NCBI GenBank assembly: GCA_022651385.1
Contig: JALCQR010000004.1
Coordinates: 147,554-211,553 of the forward strand
Length of the DNA: 64,000 nt
Reading direction: 5' to 3'
From: Clostridia bacterium
GTDB lineage: Bacteria; Bacillota; Clostridia; Lachnospirales; Anaerotignaceae
Shown: piece by piece, positions 44,490-54,467 of the stretch
Numbering within the stretch: position 1 is the stretch's first letter
Layout of the letters: each line of letters opens with the position of its first letter
The notes under the pieces: model-generated
What the model was told of the DNA's origin: nothing
The model's database searches: none
The model's input: only the letters and a program-made list of their open reading frames with translations
Position numbers and translations under genes: made by a program

Positions 44490-46619
44490 TTATAATGAGC
44501 TTACAGAAGCGGTGTGTAAATTAAGAATATCAAGAATAATGCTTATATTGCCGTCACCGAGGATAGTACATCCTGCTATGCCGGCATTTTTAATGCTGAA
44601 GCCGTTAAGGTATGTCGGCAGAGGCTTAACAACTACCTGCTGTTCACCTATAAGATTATCAACAAAAAGGCAATATGATTTGTCGCTTGCCTCAACCCAT
44701 ATAAATATACCGTCTTCAACCTCTGTTATATCTGTATCAATATTATAAAGCTTATGAAGCCTTACGATAGGATAAAAGTCACCCATACGCTCCACAATCT
44801 CATTGCCTGCGGAGTCAACTATTATATCTTTTTGAGTACACTTAAATGACTGGCGCATATTGGTAATAGGTATTGTAAATATTGACTGACCGACAGCTAC
44901 TTCCATTCCGTCTACTATAGCAAGCGTTAAAGGTATTTTGAGGGTGACACATGTGCCTTGGCCAACTTCGCTTGTTATTGTGACTACGCCGCCTACTTTT
45001 TCTATATTCTGTTTTACAACGTCCATTCCGACACCACGTCCTGAGTATTCCGTAACGACCTCGTTTGTGGAAAAACCCGGAACCAAAAGAAGTGCCAAAA
45101 TCTCTTTTTTTGTATATTCGCTTTCAGGTTTTGTAAGAATACCGTTGCGACTTGCTTTTTCAAGAACCTTTTTAGTATCTACTCCGGCTCCGTCATCAGT
45201 TATTGTTATAATAATATCGCTTCCGGTATGTTTTGCTTCAAGGATTATTTCACCCTGAGGGTCTTTTCCGAGAGCTGTTCTTTCGTTGACATCTTCTTCA
45301 ATTCCGTGGTCCATTGAGTTTCTTACTATATGCATTAAAGGATCGCCGATGCTGTCAACTATAGTTTTGTCGAGTTCTGTGTCTTCGCCTATTATTGTAA
45401 GCCGTACATCTTTATGTAAGTTTTGGCCCATGTCTCGGACAATTCTTTTCATTTTGTTAAACACACCTGAAATAGGCACCATACGTATTGACATTGCTAT
45501 GTCCTGAAGCTCATCCGTAAGTTTTCTTAATTGTCTTGCAGATTTTGTAAAATTATCAAGTTTTAAGCCTTTTAAATCAGGTGACGCCGTAACCATTGAT
45601 TCAGTAATTACAATCTCGCCTACGATAGCCATAAGGCTGTCAAGTTTTGAAAGGTTTACACTTATTATGCTTTGCTTTGTTTTCTGCATAAGAGACGACT
45701 GTTGAGAACTTTTCTTTTTCAGTGCCGTCTTGGATGATGCAGCACTGATAGTACCGCTTTTTGAAGTGCTTGCCGAGGTGCTTTTTTTATCTGCAGCACT
45801 GTCTTTTTTAACGCCGTCAGAGTTTGGCATTACCTCATAAGACGCTACACTTGGCGAACTTTTTATTACGGCAACGGCTTTATCTATGAGTGCTTCATCA
45901 TTTAAAAATATAAAAAATCCGTTGTCTACTATATAATTGCTTGTTTTTGGGTTGCCTTCAACGTCTTCAGGGTAAAATGAAAATTTGTCGCCTATGCTAT
46001 CTGTAAGAGAGTTAACTATCATAAAAGCTCTCAGGTTTTCCATTCCGCATCCATCGTCAAATTTGATTTTTATAGTAAAATGTGATTTTGCCTTATATTC
46101 TTCAATTTTTCCGTCTGAATCAAGTTTTTTTGCAGCATCCTCTTTTTTAGCTGCGACGCCGGAATCTTTTTCGGTTTTGCCATTGCTGTCTCCTTCAGAG
46201 ACATTGCCGTTCAATTTTTCAATAAAACTATTAATATCGTTTATAAAGCTGCCGATATTATCAGAAAGAGGTTCTCCATTTTCAATTTTAGCTACTTCAT
46301 CACGCATAAAATCGTTTATACGGAACATGAGGTCAAATAATTCTTTCCTCATTGGCTCACTTAAAGATGCAGTTGAGTTGTTGTTCCTAAATATGAAGAA
46401 AAGATCCTCTACCCTGTGAGCAAGTTTTGTTAAGGAATCAAATTCCATCATAGCGGAAGAACCCTTGATAGTATGCATAATTCGAAATATTTCGTTTATA
46501 TCATCAGTCGTGAACAATTTCGCCTTTTCCGCACCAAGCATTATTTCTTCGTACTGCTCAAGAAGGGAATTGGTTTCGTAAAGATACATATCTATCATAT
46601 TATCTGAGTCATTGTTCAT
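44490..46619 (-). CDS. cheA: Chemotaxis histidine kinase CheA
   Basis: 709-aa kinase. P1 phosphotransfer domain with His49 in IMHTIKGSSAMMEF; a P2-like domain (~175-270) for CheY/CheB docking; a Ser/Lys-rich linker; P3 dimerisation; P4 ATPase with HIVRNSMDHGIE and GRGVGMDVVKQNIEKVGG; P5 CheW-like domain at the end. The start is the ATG nine bases after AAGGTGG. A longer frame of 11 residues is not supported. First gene of the chemotaxis operon. Confidence 0.96.
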   Translation of the reverse strand: MNNDSDNMIDMYLYETNSLLEQYEEIMLGAEKAKLFTTDDINEIFRIMHTIKGSSAMMEFDSLTKLAHRVEDLFFIFRNNNSTASLSEPMRKELFDLMFRINDFMRDEVAKIENGEPLSDNIGSFINDINSFIEKLNGNVSEGDSNGKTEKDSGVAAKKEDAAKKLDSDGKIEEYKAKSHFTIKIKFDDGCGMENLRAFMIVNSLTDSIGDKFSFYPEDVEGNPKTSNYIVDNGFFIFLNDEALIDKAVAVIKSSPSVASYEVMPNSDGVKKDSAADKKSTSASTSKSGTISAASSKTALKKKSSQQSSLMQKTKQSIISVNLSKLDSLMAIVGEIVITESMVTASPDLKGLKLDNFTKSARQLRKLTDELQDIAMSIRMVPISGVFNKMKRIVRDMGQNLHKDVRLTIIGEDTELDKTIVDSIGDPLMHIVRNSMDHGIEEDVNERTALGKDPQGEIILEAKHTGSDIIITITDDGAGVDTKKVLEKASRNGILTKPESEYTKKEILALLLVPGFSTNEVVTEYSGRGVGMDVVKQNIEKVGGVVTITSEVGQGTCVTLKIPLTLAIVDGMEVAVGQSIFTIPITNMRQSFKCTQKDIIVDSAGNEIVERMGDFYPIVRLHKLYNIDTDITEVEDGIFIWVEASDKSYCLFVDNLIGEQQVVVKPLPTYLNGFSIKNAGIAGCTILGDGNISIILDILNLHTASVSSL

Positions 46620-46677
46620 AAATTTGCACCACCTTAATATTATTGTGAACATTTAAAAATGCTATATTACATATAAA

Positions 46678-46687
46678 ATCGACAAAA
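46678..46687 (-). promoter_or_regulatory. TTTTGTCGAT element between cheA and the FliK-like gene
   Basis: Minus-strand TTTTGTCGAT is one base from the Spo0A-box core TGTCGAA and is like the elements at 3986 and 4329. It lies in the divergent promoter region. Binding is not established. Confidence 0.3.
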
Positions 46688-46731
46688 TTTTAAAAATAAT
46701 AATAGTTAGAAATTAAAGGAAGGTGAAAGTT

Positions 46732-48162
46732 GTGTCGGATAATTTAAAGGTTACAACACCATTATCTGGATATGAAAATTCCACAAAGACAAACCCCATT
46801 TCCGTTAACGATACAAATATAAGCAACATTACAAATATAGATAAAGTTACAAGACAAGACGGAAGAACAGACGGTTCCGATGTTAAAGAAGAAAATTTCA
46901 TGCTGTACCAAAATTCAAATTTTGATGGCTTTTTAAAAATTCTGAAAAAAATGCCGTCAACCACTGAACTTTTGGCCGACCTTATGTTTACAAAATTGGG
47001 CAATCTTGTAACTTCCGGTATAAATGAAAATTTTGCACAGGAAATATCTAATTTTTTAGATATGATAAAACTGTCGCAAAACGATTTAAAAACTTTTATT
47101 GAGGGTCAGGCGGAAGTCAATACAAAGTTCGGGGGAATTTTTTTTGATTTATTGAGAAATATTTTGTCGGAGTCAAGCTCGTCTTCTTTAAATTTGTCAG
47201 TGCTTGAAATGCTGAAAAAATATAATGATTTTACATCAAGCAATCATATATTAAAAAGTATTTTAGCCGATATATCAAATATCAGTAAGAATATGCCGGC
47301 AAGGTTTTCAAAAAATTTAATGGAGCTTGTAGGCCATTTGGACCAAAACGCTGAGCTTGGAGATGTATCAAAAAATGTTGATGTACTTAAAAAAGAAATT
47401 ATGCCGTTTTTATCGGAGTATATTAAAAACACTAATGATTTCGGTACAGTTAGGAATTTGATATCATATCTTACTTTGAATATAGCAAGGTATGAAAACG
47501 CGGATAAAAAAGCATTTGCTGAAGCATTTAAAGAAGTAATGAGTTATAATGATGTTAAAAGAAAGTTTGGAGATGTAAACTCAGACAAACTTATAGAAGC
47601 TTTATTGAAAAACAGCACAGAAAAATTACATGGATATGAGTTTAATGATAAACTTATGAATATAATTGAAAGAGGAATAAAAGGAGAGGCCGGATATGAA
47701 AACATAGATTCATTTAAAGATATTTTATCCTCTATGCTTATAAATGAAAGCGTTTATATGCCGCTTATACACATTATGCTTCCGTTAAATGTGGAAAATA
47801 ATATGATGTACTCCGAAATTTGGATTGACCCGGATGACAAAAGCGACAAAAACGGCAAAGAAAGCTTAAAAGAAGATAAGGAAAGAAAAACCAAGCTTTT
47901 GGTGAAGTTTGATATAAAAAATGTTGGTTTTTTTGATTTAATAATTCTTCATCAAAAAAGCAAAATTGATATGCAGATTTTCTGTCCTGAGAAAATAATT
48001 AAGATTGATAAGACCATAAAAAGCAAGCTTAAAGAAATTATTGAGAAAAACGGTCTTACAACCGGTTCAATATCGGTCGGAAAAAGCAATACACCTGTTA
48101 GTATATCTGAGGTTTTCCCTAAAATTTATGAAAGGAAAAATACTGTAAATGTTAGAGTATGA
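46732..48162 (+). CDS. FliK-like (YlqG-type) protein
   Basis: 476-aa, mostly helical protein. It begins at a GTG eight bases after AAAGGAAGG. I see no firm domain, but the last ~110 residues (KLLVKFDIKNVGFFDLIILHQKSKIDMQIFC... IIEKNGLTTGSISVG) resemble the beta-rich C-terminal domain of hook-length control proteins. It is followed, with a 14-base overlap, by a stand-alone FlhB C-terminal domain, which is the partner of FliK in export switching. The pair corresponds to the ylqG-ylqH arrangement of B. subtilis. Confidence 0.65.
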   Translation: MSDNLKVTTPLSGYENSTKTNPISVNDTNISNITNIDKVTRQDGRTDGSDVKEENFMLYQNSNFDGFLKILKKMPSTTELLADLMFTKLGNLVTSGINENFAQEISNFLDMIKLSQNDLKTFIEGQAEVNTKFGGIFFDLLRNILSESSSSSLNLSVLEMLKKYNDFTSSNHILKSILADISNISKNMPARFSKNLMELVGHLDQNAELGDVSKNVDVLKKEIMPFLSEYIKNTNDFGTVRNLISYLTLNIARYENADKKAFAEAFKEVMSYNDVKRKFGDVNSDKLIEALLKNSTEKLHGYEFNDKLMNIIERGIKGEAGYENIDSFKDILSSMLINESVYMPLIHIMLPLNVENNMMYSEIWIDPDDKSDKNGKESLKEDKERKTKLLVKFDIKNVGFFDLIILHQKSKIDMQIFCPEKIIKIDKTIKSKLKEIIEKNGLTTGSISVGKSNTPVSISEVFPKIYERKNTVNVRV

Positions 48163-48460
48163 TGATAAATTGCCAAATAAAAAGGCTGTAGCCTTAAAGT
48201 ACGATAACGGACAGATAGCACCTATTGTAGTGGCTTCGGGAATGGGGCGTTTAGCCGAAAAAATAGTTGAGGTGGCATCCGAAAACGGAGTCCCGATTTA
48301 TGAGGACACTTCTTTAGCAACGGTGCTTTCAAAGCTTGAGCTTGGAGCCGAGATACCAGAGGAAATTTATAAGGTGGTTGTAGACATATATTTGTACTTT
48401 CTTAAATTTTCGCCGGAAAAAGATAAAGAGAGCGATAAAGAGAGCGGAGGCGAAACGTAA
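48149..48460 (+). CDS. Stand-alone FlhB C-terminal-domain protein (YlqH type)
   Basis: 103 aa aligned to the cytoplasmic end of FlhB just after its cleavage site: KKAVALKYDNGQIAPIVVASGMGRLAEKIVEVASENGVPIYEDTSLATVLSKLELGAEIPEEIY. It has no membrane part and no NPTH, so it looks like a pre-cut FlhB fragment. Such paralogues can replace FlhB-CC or modulate export switching. Full-length FlhB is also present (18116). AAAGGA lies ~12 bases before the ATG. Confidence 0.9.
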   Translation: MLEYDDKLPNKKAVALKYDNGQIAPIVVASGMGRLAEKIVEVASENGVPIYEDTSLATVLSKLELGAEIPEEIYKVVVDIYLYFLKFSPEKDKESDKESGGET

Positions 48461-48493
48461 AATAAGTCCGAACATTTAAAGGGGGAAAATGCA

Positions 48494-49108
48494 GTGTCGG
48501 GAAGATGTATAATAATAAATAATGAAAACAGAGCAATTGATTATGCCAGTTTAAATTTTATTACCAGCGGAGGAGCGGTTATTGTCCCTTTTAATATTGA
48601 TACAATAGGAAAATTAAAAGAAGGCCATAGGCTGAAATTTCAGGTTGAGAATAAATACAAGAATATTTTTGACGGAGAAATTATAGAAATTGAAAAAAAC
48701 AAAGTCCATGTTGATGATATAAGAGATTTAGGCCCTATGTCGAGCAGAAAAGATGTTAGAGTAAATGTAAATTTCGACTCATGTATTTTATGCAAATCTG
48801 ATGAAGGTTATTTGTCAATAGACATAAAAGTACGTAACGTAAGCTCGGGAGGTATGTGTTTCATTTGCCATGATAATCTTGACATGGATAAAATATATGA
48901 AACTGTTGTGGACTGGATAAAAACACCAATTATAGTAAAACTAAAACTTTTAAGAAAAGAACATGTTGAAAATAATATGATTTTATACGGCTGTAGTTTT
49001 GTAGATCTTCTTAAAGAAGAAGAAAAACTTTTAAGAGCAGGAGTTTTTTACATACAAACGAAGAAATTTAAAATGGATGGGAGCAATGTTAACGATGCAG
49101 TTTGCTAA
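48494..49108 (+). CDS. PilZ-domain protein with YcgR-like N-terminus
   Basis: 204-aa probable cyclic di-GMP receptor. The PilZ binding residues are present: R85xxxR89 (SRKDVRV) and N115xSxxG120 (RNVSSGGM). Residues ~15-75 resemble the YcgR flagellar-brake N-terminal domain. It starts with GTG after AAAGGGGG. It lies between the FlhB-like gene and the large SLH protein and overlaps the latter by up to 32 bases. It could act on the motor like YcgR/MotI, or control the surface protein. Confidence 0.85.
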   Translation: MSGRCIIINNENRAIDYASLNFITSGGAVIVPFNIDTIGKLKEGHRLKFQVENKYKNIFDGEIIEIEKNKVHVDDIRDLGPMSSRKDVRVNVNFDSCILCKSDEGYLSIDIKVRNVSSGGMCFICHDNLDMDKIYETVVDWIKTPIIVKLKLLRKEHVENNMILYGCSFVDLLKEEEKLLRAGVFYIQTKKFKMDGSNVNDAVC

Positions 49109-52100
49109 ATTTTCTTTTAAAAATGCTGCAAGAAAATGTTTTGCGTTTCTTATGGCACTTATAATTGTTTTAACAAGCACGGCTTTTATGCCGCAGGGAC
49201 TGAAAAAAGCTTATGCCGGACAGTTTAACATGGGTACCGAAAACAGTTGGGCTGAGCCTTATATGAAAAAACTTTATGACGATGGCATTATGACTGGGGA
49301 TTCCAACGGCAATATGAATCCGAACAAAGATATTACAAGAGCCGAGTTTGTGTCTATGATAAACAGAGCTTTTGGGTATGAAAATTCCAGCTCAGCCAAA
49401 ACGAATTTTAATGATATAAAAGGCAACGAATGGTATGCGAAGGATATAGCTATTGCATACAACAAAGGCTATTTTTCCGGAGACGGAAAAAATGCCTCAA
49501 ATGCAACCGGAAATTTAACGAGAGAACAGGCTGTATCCTTGCTTTGCAGAAATATAAAAATAGATGAAGTTGAGGGAGACAATACTGTTTTTGCGGACGG
49601 CAAAAATATATCAAACTGGAGTTTGGGCTGTGTTAACGCAGCAGCCAAAAAAGGCTACATTTCCGGATATAAAGATAACACGTTCAGGCCGCATAACAAC
49701 ATAACCCGAGGAGAAGCGGCTAAGATGTTTTCCGATGCTATAGGAAAATTAATAAATAAAACCGGTGTACAAACTTTAGGGTATCAAGACGGAAACGTCA
49801 CAATCACAGCTTCCGGAGTAACGCTTGAAAATACGGTTATAAACGGTGACCTTTACATAACTCCGGGAGTTGGGCTTGGACATACTTATTTTAATAACGT
49901 TCATGTTACAGGTGATGTTATAGTAAGCGGTTCAGGTGAAAGCTATGCAGGCAAAAGCAGTGTCGATTTTAAAGATTCAACTCTTGCAAACCTTATAATT
50001 AAAGACTCAAACAGCGATAATATTAAGTCTGTAAAGCTTGCCGGAAATTCAACGGTTTATACAACCGAAGTATCGACCAACACATATTTGGAGGAACTTT
50101 CCAACAGAAGCGGAGGTTTTAAAAATGTTGTCCTAAACGGTGACGACGGAACTGAGCTTCATTTATCCGGCGTGTTTGACCAAATTTCGGTAAAAGGCGA
50201 GAAAAATAAACTCTATTTGGATGATGGTACTATTAAAGAGCTTATTGTTGATGAGGAAGGCAAAGACAGCAACGTAAACATTGATGATGACTCGAACGTC
50301 GATAAATTATTGCTTGACGTCGGAACCAAAGTTACCGGCGACGGCGAGATTTCATATGTAAAAGCAAATGCGGCCGGAACAACGGTTTCAACACTTCCTG
50401 ATGACGTGGAGATAAGACCGGGATTAACTGCAAATATAGACGGAAAAGATATGTCAAGCGAGGATGCCGAAAAAATTACTTTGAATCCAAGAATTTTATC
50501 CGGTTATCCTGATATAACCGATATTGGTCAAAGTGACGCTAAGGTTCTTTTTGAGACAAATAAGCCGGGACGTGTTTATTGGGTAGTTACAAGTTACGAG
50601 AATAAAAATGTATCATCGGATGATATAATCAAACCGGGAAAGTATGACTCGGAGATTATAGATTCCGGAGATTTATATGTAGATTCCACTAAAGAATACT
50701 CAGAAACTATATCAGGCCTTGATTCCGACACTGAATATGTTGTTTCAGCTGTGTTTATTGATGAAAAAGACGATGAAAGCTCTAAAAAAAGAGAAACGTT
50801 TACTACTATTAATACATCTAAGCCAAGTTTCTTAACCGGTTACCCTACTGTAAGCGATATAGAAAATACTTCGGCTGAGGTTAAATATGTGACTACAAAG
50901 GATGTAACATTATATTGGGCTATATTCCCTAAGAACAGTACCGCTCCAGATATAAAAGCCTTTAAAGACCAAAACTTTTTTGGAGAAATTAAAAGCGGCG
51001 AAAAAGATGTTGACAAGTATGAGGAAGGCACAATAAATATTACTGGGCTTGAGGAAATGGAGTCATATGACATTTACTTGTTTATGACTGACGGCGCAAA
51101 AGATTCAAGTATTACAAAGCTTAACTTAACAACGGTAGATAAAACGGCACCGCAGTTTAATACAGGATATCCTAAGATAGAAGATGAGGATAAGACATCA
51201 GCCCAGATTTCGTTAAGCGTGGACGAAGACGGAAAAGTTTACTTTTCTCTCTATGACGGCGGGACAACTTTCCCTGTACCGAATCAGGACGGAACATCTC
51301 CTTCAATGGATTCTGAGGAGGCAAAACAGCAGGTTATTTTAGGAAAAGGCGGAGAAAAAACTTATTCAGCAAATGTAAAAGCAGATGCTACAGCAACCGC
51401 CAAGCTTACAGGTTTAGATTCAACAAAGGACTATGATTTATACTTTGTGGCAGAGGACGGCAGCGGAAATTTGTCAGGAATTAAAGAATTGAAAATCGGT
51501 GCCAAACCTGATTTTTTAAGCGGATATCCGAAGATAGTCACTATAAAGAATACGTCAGCCCAGATTGCAATTGATGTGACTAAAGACTGCAAGGCATACT
51601 GGGCAATTCTTCCAAGCGGAAGCGTTGCGCCGAGTGTGATTAACTTAAAGTCACAGTCTATTGCCGGAGCCACAAATAACGGAGTGATTGAGGACTGCAA
51701 AAAGAATGTTGAAAATATGCTTAATATTGATAATCTTAAGGAATATTCGGATTACGATATTTATATGATGGTTTCAGACGGTACAACTGATTCTGAGATA
51801 CAAAATCTTACACTTAAAACATCAGACTTAACACCGCCGGAATTTTCCAACGGCTACCCTATGATAGGTACTGTAACCGACACCACTATCGCAGTTAAAG
51901 TAAGAGTTAACGAGGGCGGCAACATTTACTATGTACTTTGCAAAAAAGGTGATGAATTCCCTGTTCCGGCTACTTTAGGCGGAGACAAGCCGAGTCTTGA
52001 TTCCGACGAGGCGAAAAACCAAGTTGTTTCAGGAAACAACGGCTATAAGAGCGGTAAAATAAACATTAAACAAAACACCGAAGCAAGCTTGACAATTTCA

Positions 52101-54275
52101 GGTCTTGCGGCCGAAACACCATACGACCTTTACCTTGTAGCTGTAGATGGTTTCAATAACATATCAAATGTTAAATATATGGAAGTTAAAACATTGGATA
52201 ACACGGCTCCGACTGCAGAGCTTGATTTTGCGGATACAATAAGCGGAGATGTTGTAGCTGGAAGCGAAATAAAAATTAAGTTCAGCGAAGAAGTTATAGA
52301 TAACGAGAGCAAAAAAAGGCTTTCTGAGGTCTCAACGGATATTTTGGCTAAGGACATAATTTTATATGATATGTCAACAGTTAGAACCACGGCTTTCAAC
52401 ATTGATTTTTCAAAGGCAACCGTAGCTGATGTGGACGGAAAAACAATTGTTACTTTCCCGAAGGGGATGCTGGAACTTAAAAGCGGGAATGCGTATCAGT
52501 TTGAACTGAATGATATTGCCGATACGTCAAACAACAGAATGGACGATAAAACACTTTTGCCGGAGTTTAATACTGTAGCCCCAATGGTAGAGATAAACGA
52601 AACTATTGCATCAACAGGAATGGATATGACATTTGAGCTTACTCCTCAGATATCTGAAACCAATGACAATATTTTGTATGACATGATATTTACAAGCAAT
52701 GAAAAAGTTGAGTTTGAAGTTTATGAAAAACCTAAAGGCCAAAGCTCTTTTACTGAGGTTACAGGCACAAGCGCTAATCCGGGCAAGATAATTGTTGAGA
52801 AGGATAAATCAATATCACTTCAAAATATAAAAGATAAGATTTTAAGTGACAAGGCTGAATATGATTTTGATAAATTTAAAGACCTTACGCAGACAGAATA
52901 CGGTATTAAAATTATATCAATAGACGGTGATACAAACAGAAAAGGCTGGAACGATACAGTTCAGTTTAATGTAAAGTGTATTATAGGCTCGTACTCAGGC
53001 TTAAGCCCTGTAGCAGATAATCCTACTGACAGGCTTAGCGATGCTATAAGCGAAGGCAAAGCTACTGTAGTAAACTATCCTAAGGATTTTAGTGTAAAAG
53101 TTTACTTTACAGATACAATAATTCCTGAGTTTGTATCAGGATATCCGGAAATTGATAATGATAACGACTCAAGCAACGGTTTAAGTCAGGTAGGAGATAC
53201 GCTTATCAGACCAATAGTAAAAACAACAAAGAGCGCTACATTTTATTACCTTATAGCAAAAACCGGTACTGTAACAAACCCGACAGCGGACGGTATTATG
53301 GACAACAAATATAAGCCGCAGGACGGAACTTACGGAAGTTTTAGTGTTACAAGCGGCCAGACGGAATTTGAATTTAAGATTGGCGGATTAAATCCTGAAG
53401 TAAGCTATACAATGTATTGCTTTTTAAAAGGAACACCGGCGGCAACGTCTGCAATGCAGGTAATTCAGTTTACTACTGTTCAGGTTGCGGCACCTAAATT
53501 TGAAACCGCAATTGTAAGGGACAGACTTGAAGATTCCGCAATAATTGAATTAACATTGGATAAAGAGGCAACAGTGGACTGGATTGCTTTCAATAGGGAA
53601 TCAATGCCTGACCCTACTGCGGTTGACGGTGATTTGATAAGACAGAAAAAACAGAATGAAGCCTACAAGCCAACTGATTTTGGTTCTGCTTCAGCAACTT
53701 TCAGCAAAGGTGAATCTTCTGCTAAAGCAACGATTACTATACAAAATCTTGAGCAAGATGTATATTATGACTTTTATGCTGTTGCAAAAAGTGATTCGGG
53801 AGGCGGAGATTCAACTATATTAAGAATACAGAATATTACACCTGCCGATAAAACTAAACCAACAGTTTTAGTTACAACAGTAATAACCAATTATGGTTCG
53901 GCAGATGAAGGAAAGCCGTACAGCGGTGAGGTAACGCTTACTTTTTCCGAGCCTTTGTATTATATAGTTAAGGAAGGCGATCCATTGTTGCCTTTGAGTA
54001 AAGATGCATTTAAAGAGGGTCTGGACTACGGCGATTTTTCTCTTGACATATTTTCTTGTAAGACTGCAGACACAGACACTGAGACAAGAGCGTTGAAATC
54101 AATAACTCTCAAGTTTTCAGGTGTTTATAACAACTCTACAATAAACTATATAAACTTGATATCCGATAATAGCACAAATGTTGCAGGAAGCCTGCATATG
54201 ACATTTGATGATGCTGAACTTGAAGGTAAAAACAGAGCTGATTCTCATTGGGATTATGAGTTTATAAATAAATAA
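49077..54275 (+). CDS. Giant SLH-domain surface protein with beta-helix and fibronectin-like repeats
   Basis: 1732 aa. A signal peptide (hydrophobic LMALIIVLTSTAFM, cleavage near AYA-G at ~48) is followed by three SLH domains (~50-225, e.g. YMKKLYDDGIMTGDSNGNMNPNKDITRAEFVSMINRAFG) for wall attachment. A right-handed beta-helix-like region runs ~235-465. Then at least six ~110-residue modules begin with xxGYPxIxxIxxTSAxV and contain YWAI or YWVV, starting near residues 475, 582, 695, 815, 922 and 1352. The start could also be the ATG at 49086 or 49095, since GGATGGGAG overlaps the first. Likely an adhesin or surface-layer component. No catalytic motif seen. Confidence 0.88.
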   Translation: MGAMLTMQFAKFSFKNAARKCFAFLMALIIVLTSTAFMPQGLKKAYAGQFNMGTENSWAEPYMKKLYDDGIMTGDSNGNMNPNKDITRAEFVSMINRAFGYENSSSAKTNFNDIKGNEWYAKDIAIAYNKGYFSGDGKNASNATGNLTREQAVSLLCRNIKIDEVEGDNTVFADGKNISNWSLGCVNAAAKKGYISGYKDNTFRPHNNITRGEAAKMFSDAIGKLINKTGVQTLGYQDGNVTITASGVTLENTVINGDLYITPGVGLGHTYFNNVHVTGDVIVSGSGESYAGKSSVDFKDSTLANLIIKDSNSDNIKSVKLAGNSTVYTTEVSTNTYLEELSNRSGGFKNVVLNGDDGTELHLSGVFDQISVKGEKNKLYLDDGTIKELIVDEEGKDSNVNIDDDSNVDKLLLDVGTKVTGDGEISYVKANAAGTTVSTLPDDVEIRPGLTANIDGKDMSSEDAEKITLNPRILSGYPDITDIGQSDAKVLFETNKPGRVYWVVTSYENKNVSSDDIIKPGKYDSEIIDSGDLYVDSTKEYSETISGLDSDTEYVVSAVFIDEKDDESSKKRETFTTINTSKPSFLTGYPTVSDIENTSAEVKYVTTKDVTLYWAIFPKNSTAPDIKAFKDQNFFGEIKSGEKDVDKYEEGTINITGLEEMESYDIYLFMTDGAKDSSITKLNLTTVDKTAPQFNTGYPKIEDEDKTSAQISLSVDEDGKVYFSLYDGGTTFPVPNQDGTSPSMDSEEAKQQVILGKGGEKTYSANVKADATATAKLTGLDSTKDYDLYFVAEDGSGNLSGIKELKIGAKPDFLSGYPKIVTIKNTSAQIAIDVTKDCKAYWAILPSGSVAPSVINLKSQSIAGATNNGVIEDCKKNVENMLNIDNLKEYSDYDIYMMVSDGTTDSEIQNLTLKTSDLTPPEFSNGYPMIGTVTDTTIAVKVRVNEGGNIYYVLCKKGDEFPVPATLGGDKPSLDSDEAKNQVVSGNNGYKSGKINIKQNTEASLTISGLAAETPYDLYLVAVDGFNNISNVKYMEVKTLDNTAPTAELDFADTISGDVVAGSEIKIKFSEEVIDNESKKRLSEVSTDILAKDIILYDMSTVRTTAFNIDFSKATVADVDGKTIVTFPKGMLELKSGNAYQFELNDIADTSNNRMDDKTLLPEFNTVAPMVEINETIASTGMDMTFELTPQISETNDNILYDMIFTSNEKVEFEVYEKPKGQSSFTEVTGTSANPGKIIVEKDKSISLQNIKDKILSDKAEYDFDKFKDLTQTEYGIKIISIDGDTNRKGWNDTVQFNVKCIIGSYSGLSPVADNPTDRLSDAISEGKATVVNYPKDFSVKVYFTDTIIPEFVSGYPEIDNDNDSSNGLSQVGDTLIRPIVKTTKSATFYYLIAKTGTVTNPTADGIMDNKYKPQDGTYGSFSVTSGQTEFEFKIGGLNPEVSYTMYCFLKGTPAATSAMQVIQFTTVQVAAPKFETAIVRDRLEDSAIIELTLDKEATVDWIAFNRESMPDPTAVDGDLIRQKKQNEAYKPTDFGSASATFSKGESSAKATITIQNLEQDVYYDFYAVAKSDSGGGDSTILRIQNITPADKTKPTVLVTTVITNYGSADEGKPYSGEVTLTFSEPLYYIVKEGDPLLPLSKDAFKEGLDYGDFSLDIFSCKTADTDTETRALKSITLKFSGVYNNSTINYINLISDNSTNVAGSLHMTFDDAELEGKNRADSHWDYEFINK

Positions 54276-54346
54276 GTTTTATTTATGAAATAGTTATTCA
54301 TTATTTTAGTATTCGTGTAATTTAATAATTGTACACTACTCACTTT

Positions 54347-54393
54347 AAAACGACTAATATTAGAGGTAAAATGCTTCTATTATTGGTCGTTTT
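54347..54393 (+). terminator. Hairpin after the SLH gene
   Basis: An 18-base arm AAAACGACTAATATTAGA pairs with TCTATTATTGGTCGTTTT (two mismatched or wobble positions) around an 11-base loop. It is probably a terminator, though the following sequence is not a T-run beyond TTTT. Confidence 0.65.
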
Positions 54394-54432
54394 GCATGTT
54401 ATAAATGAAAAAATTGTAAATTATTTTCTACT

Positions 54433-54467
54433 TTCCGACAAAAAATTGTGCTTTTTGTCGGAATTTT
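54433..54467 (+). terminator. Second hairpin after the SLH gene
   Basis: A perfect 12-bp stem (TTCCGACAAAAA/TTTTTGTCGGAA) with a 7-base loop, followed by TTTTAT. Confidence 0.75.
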
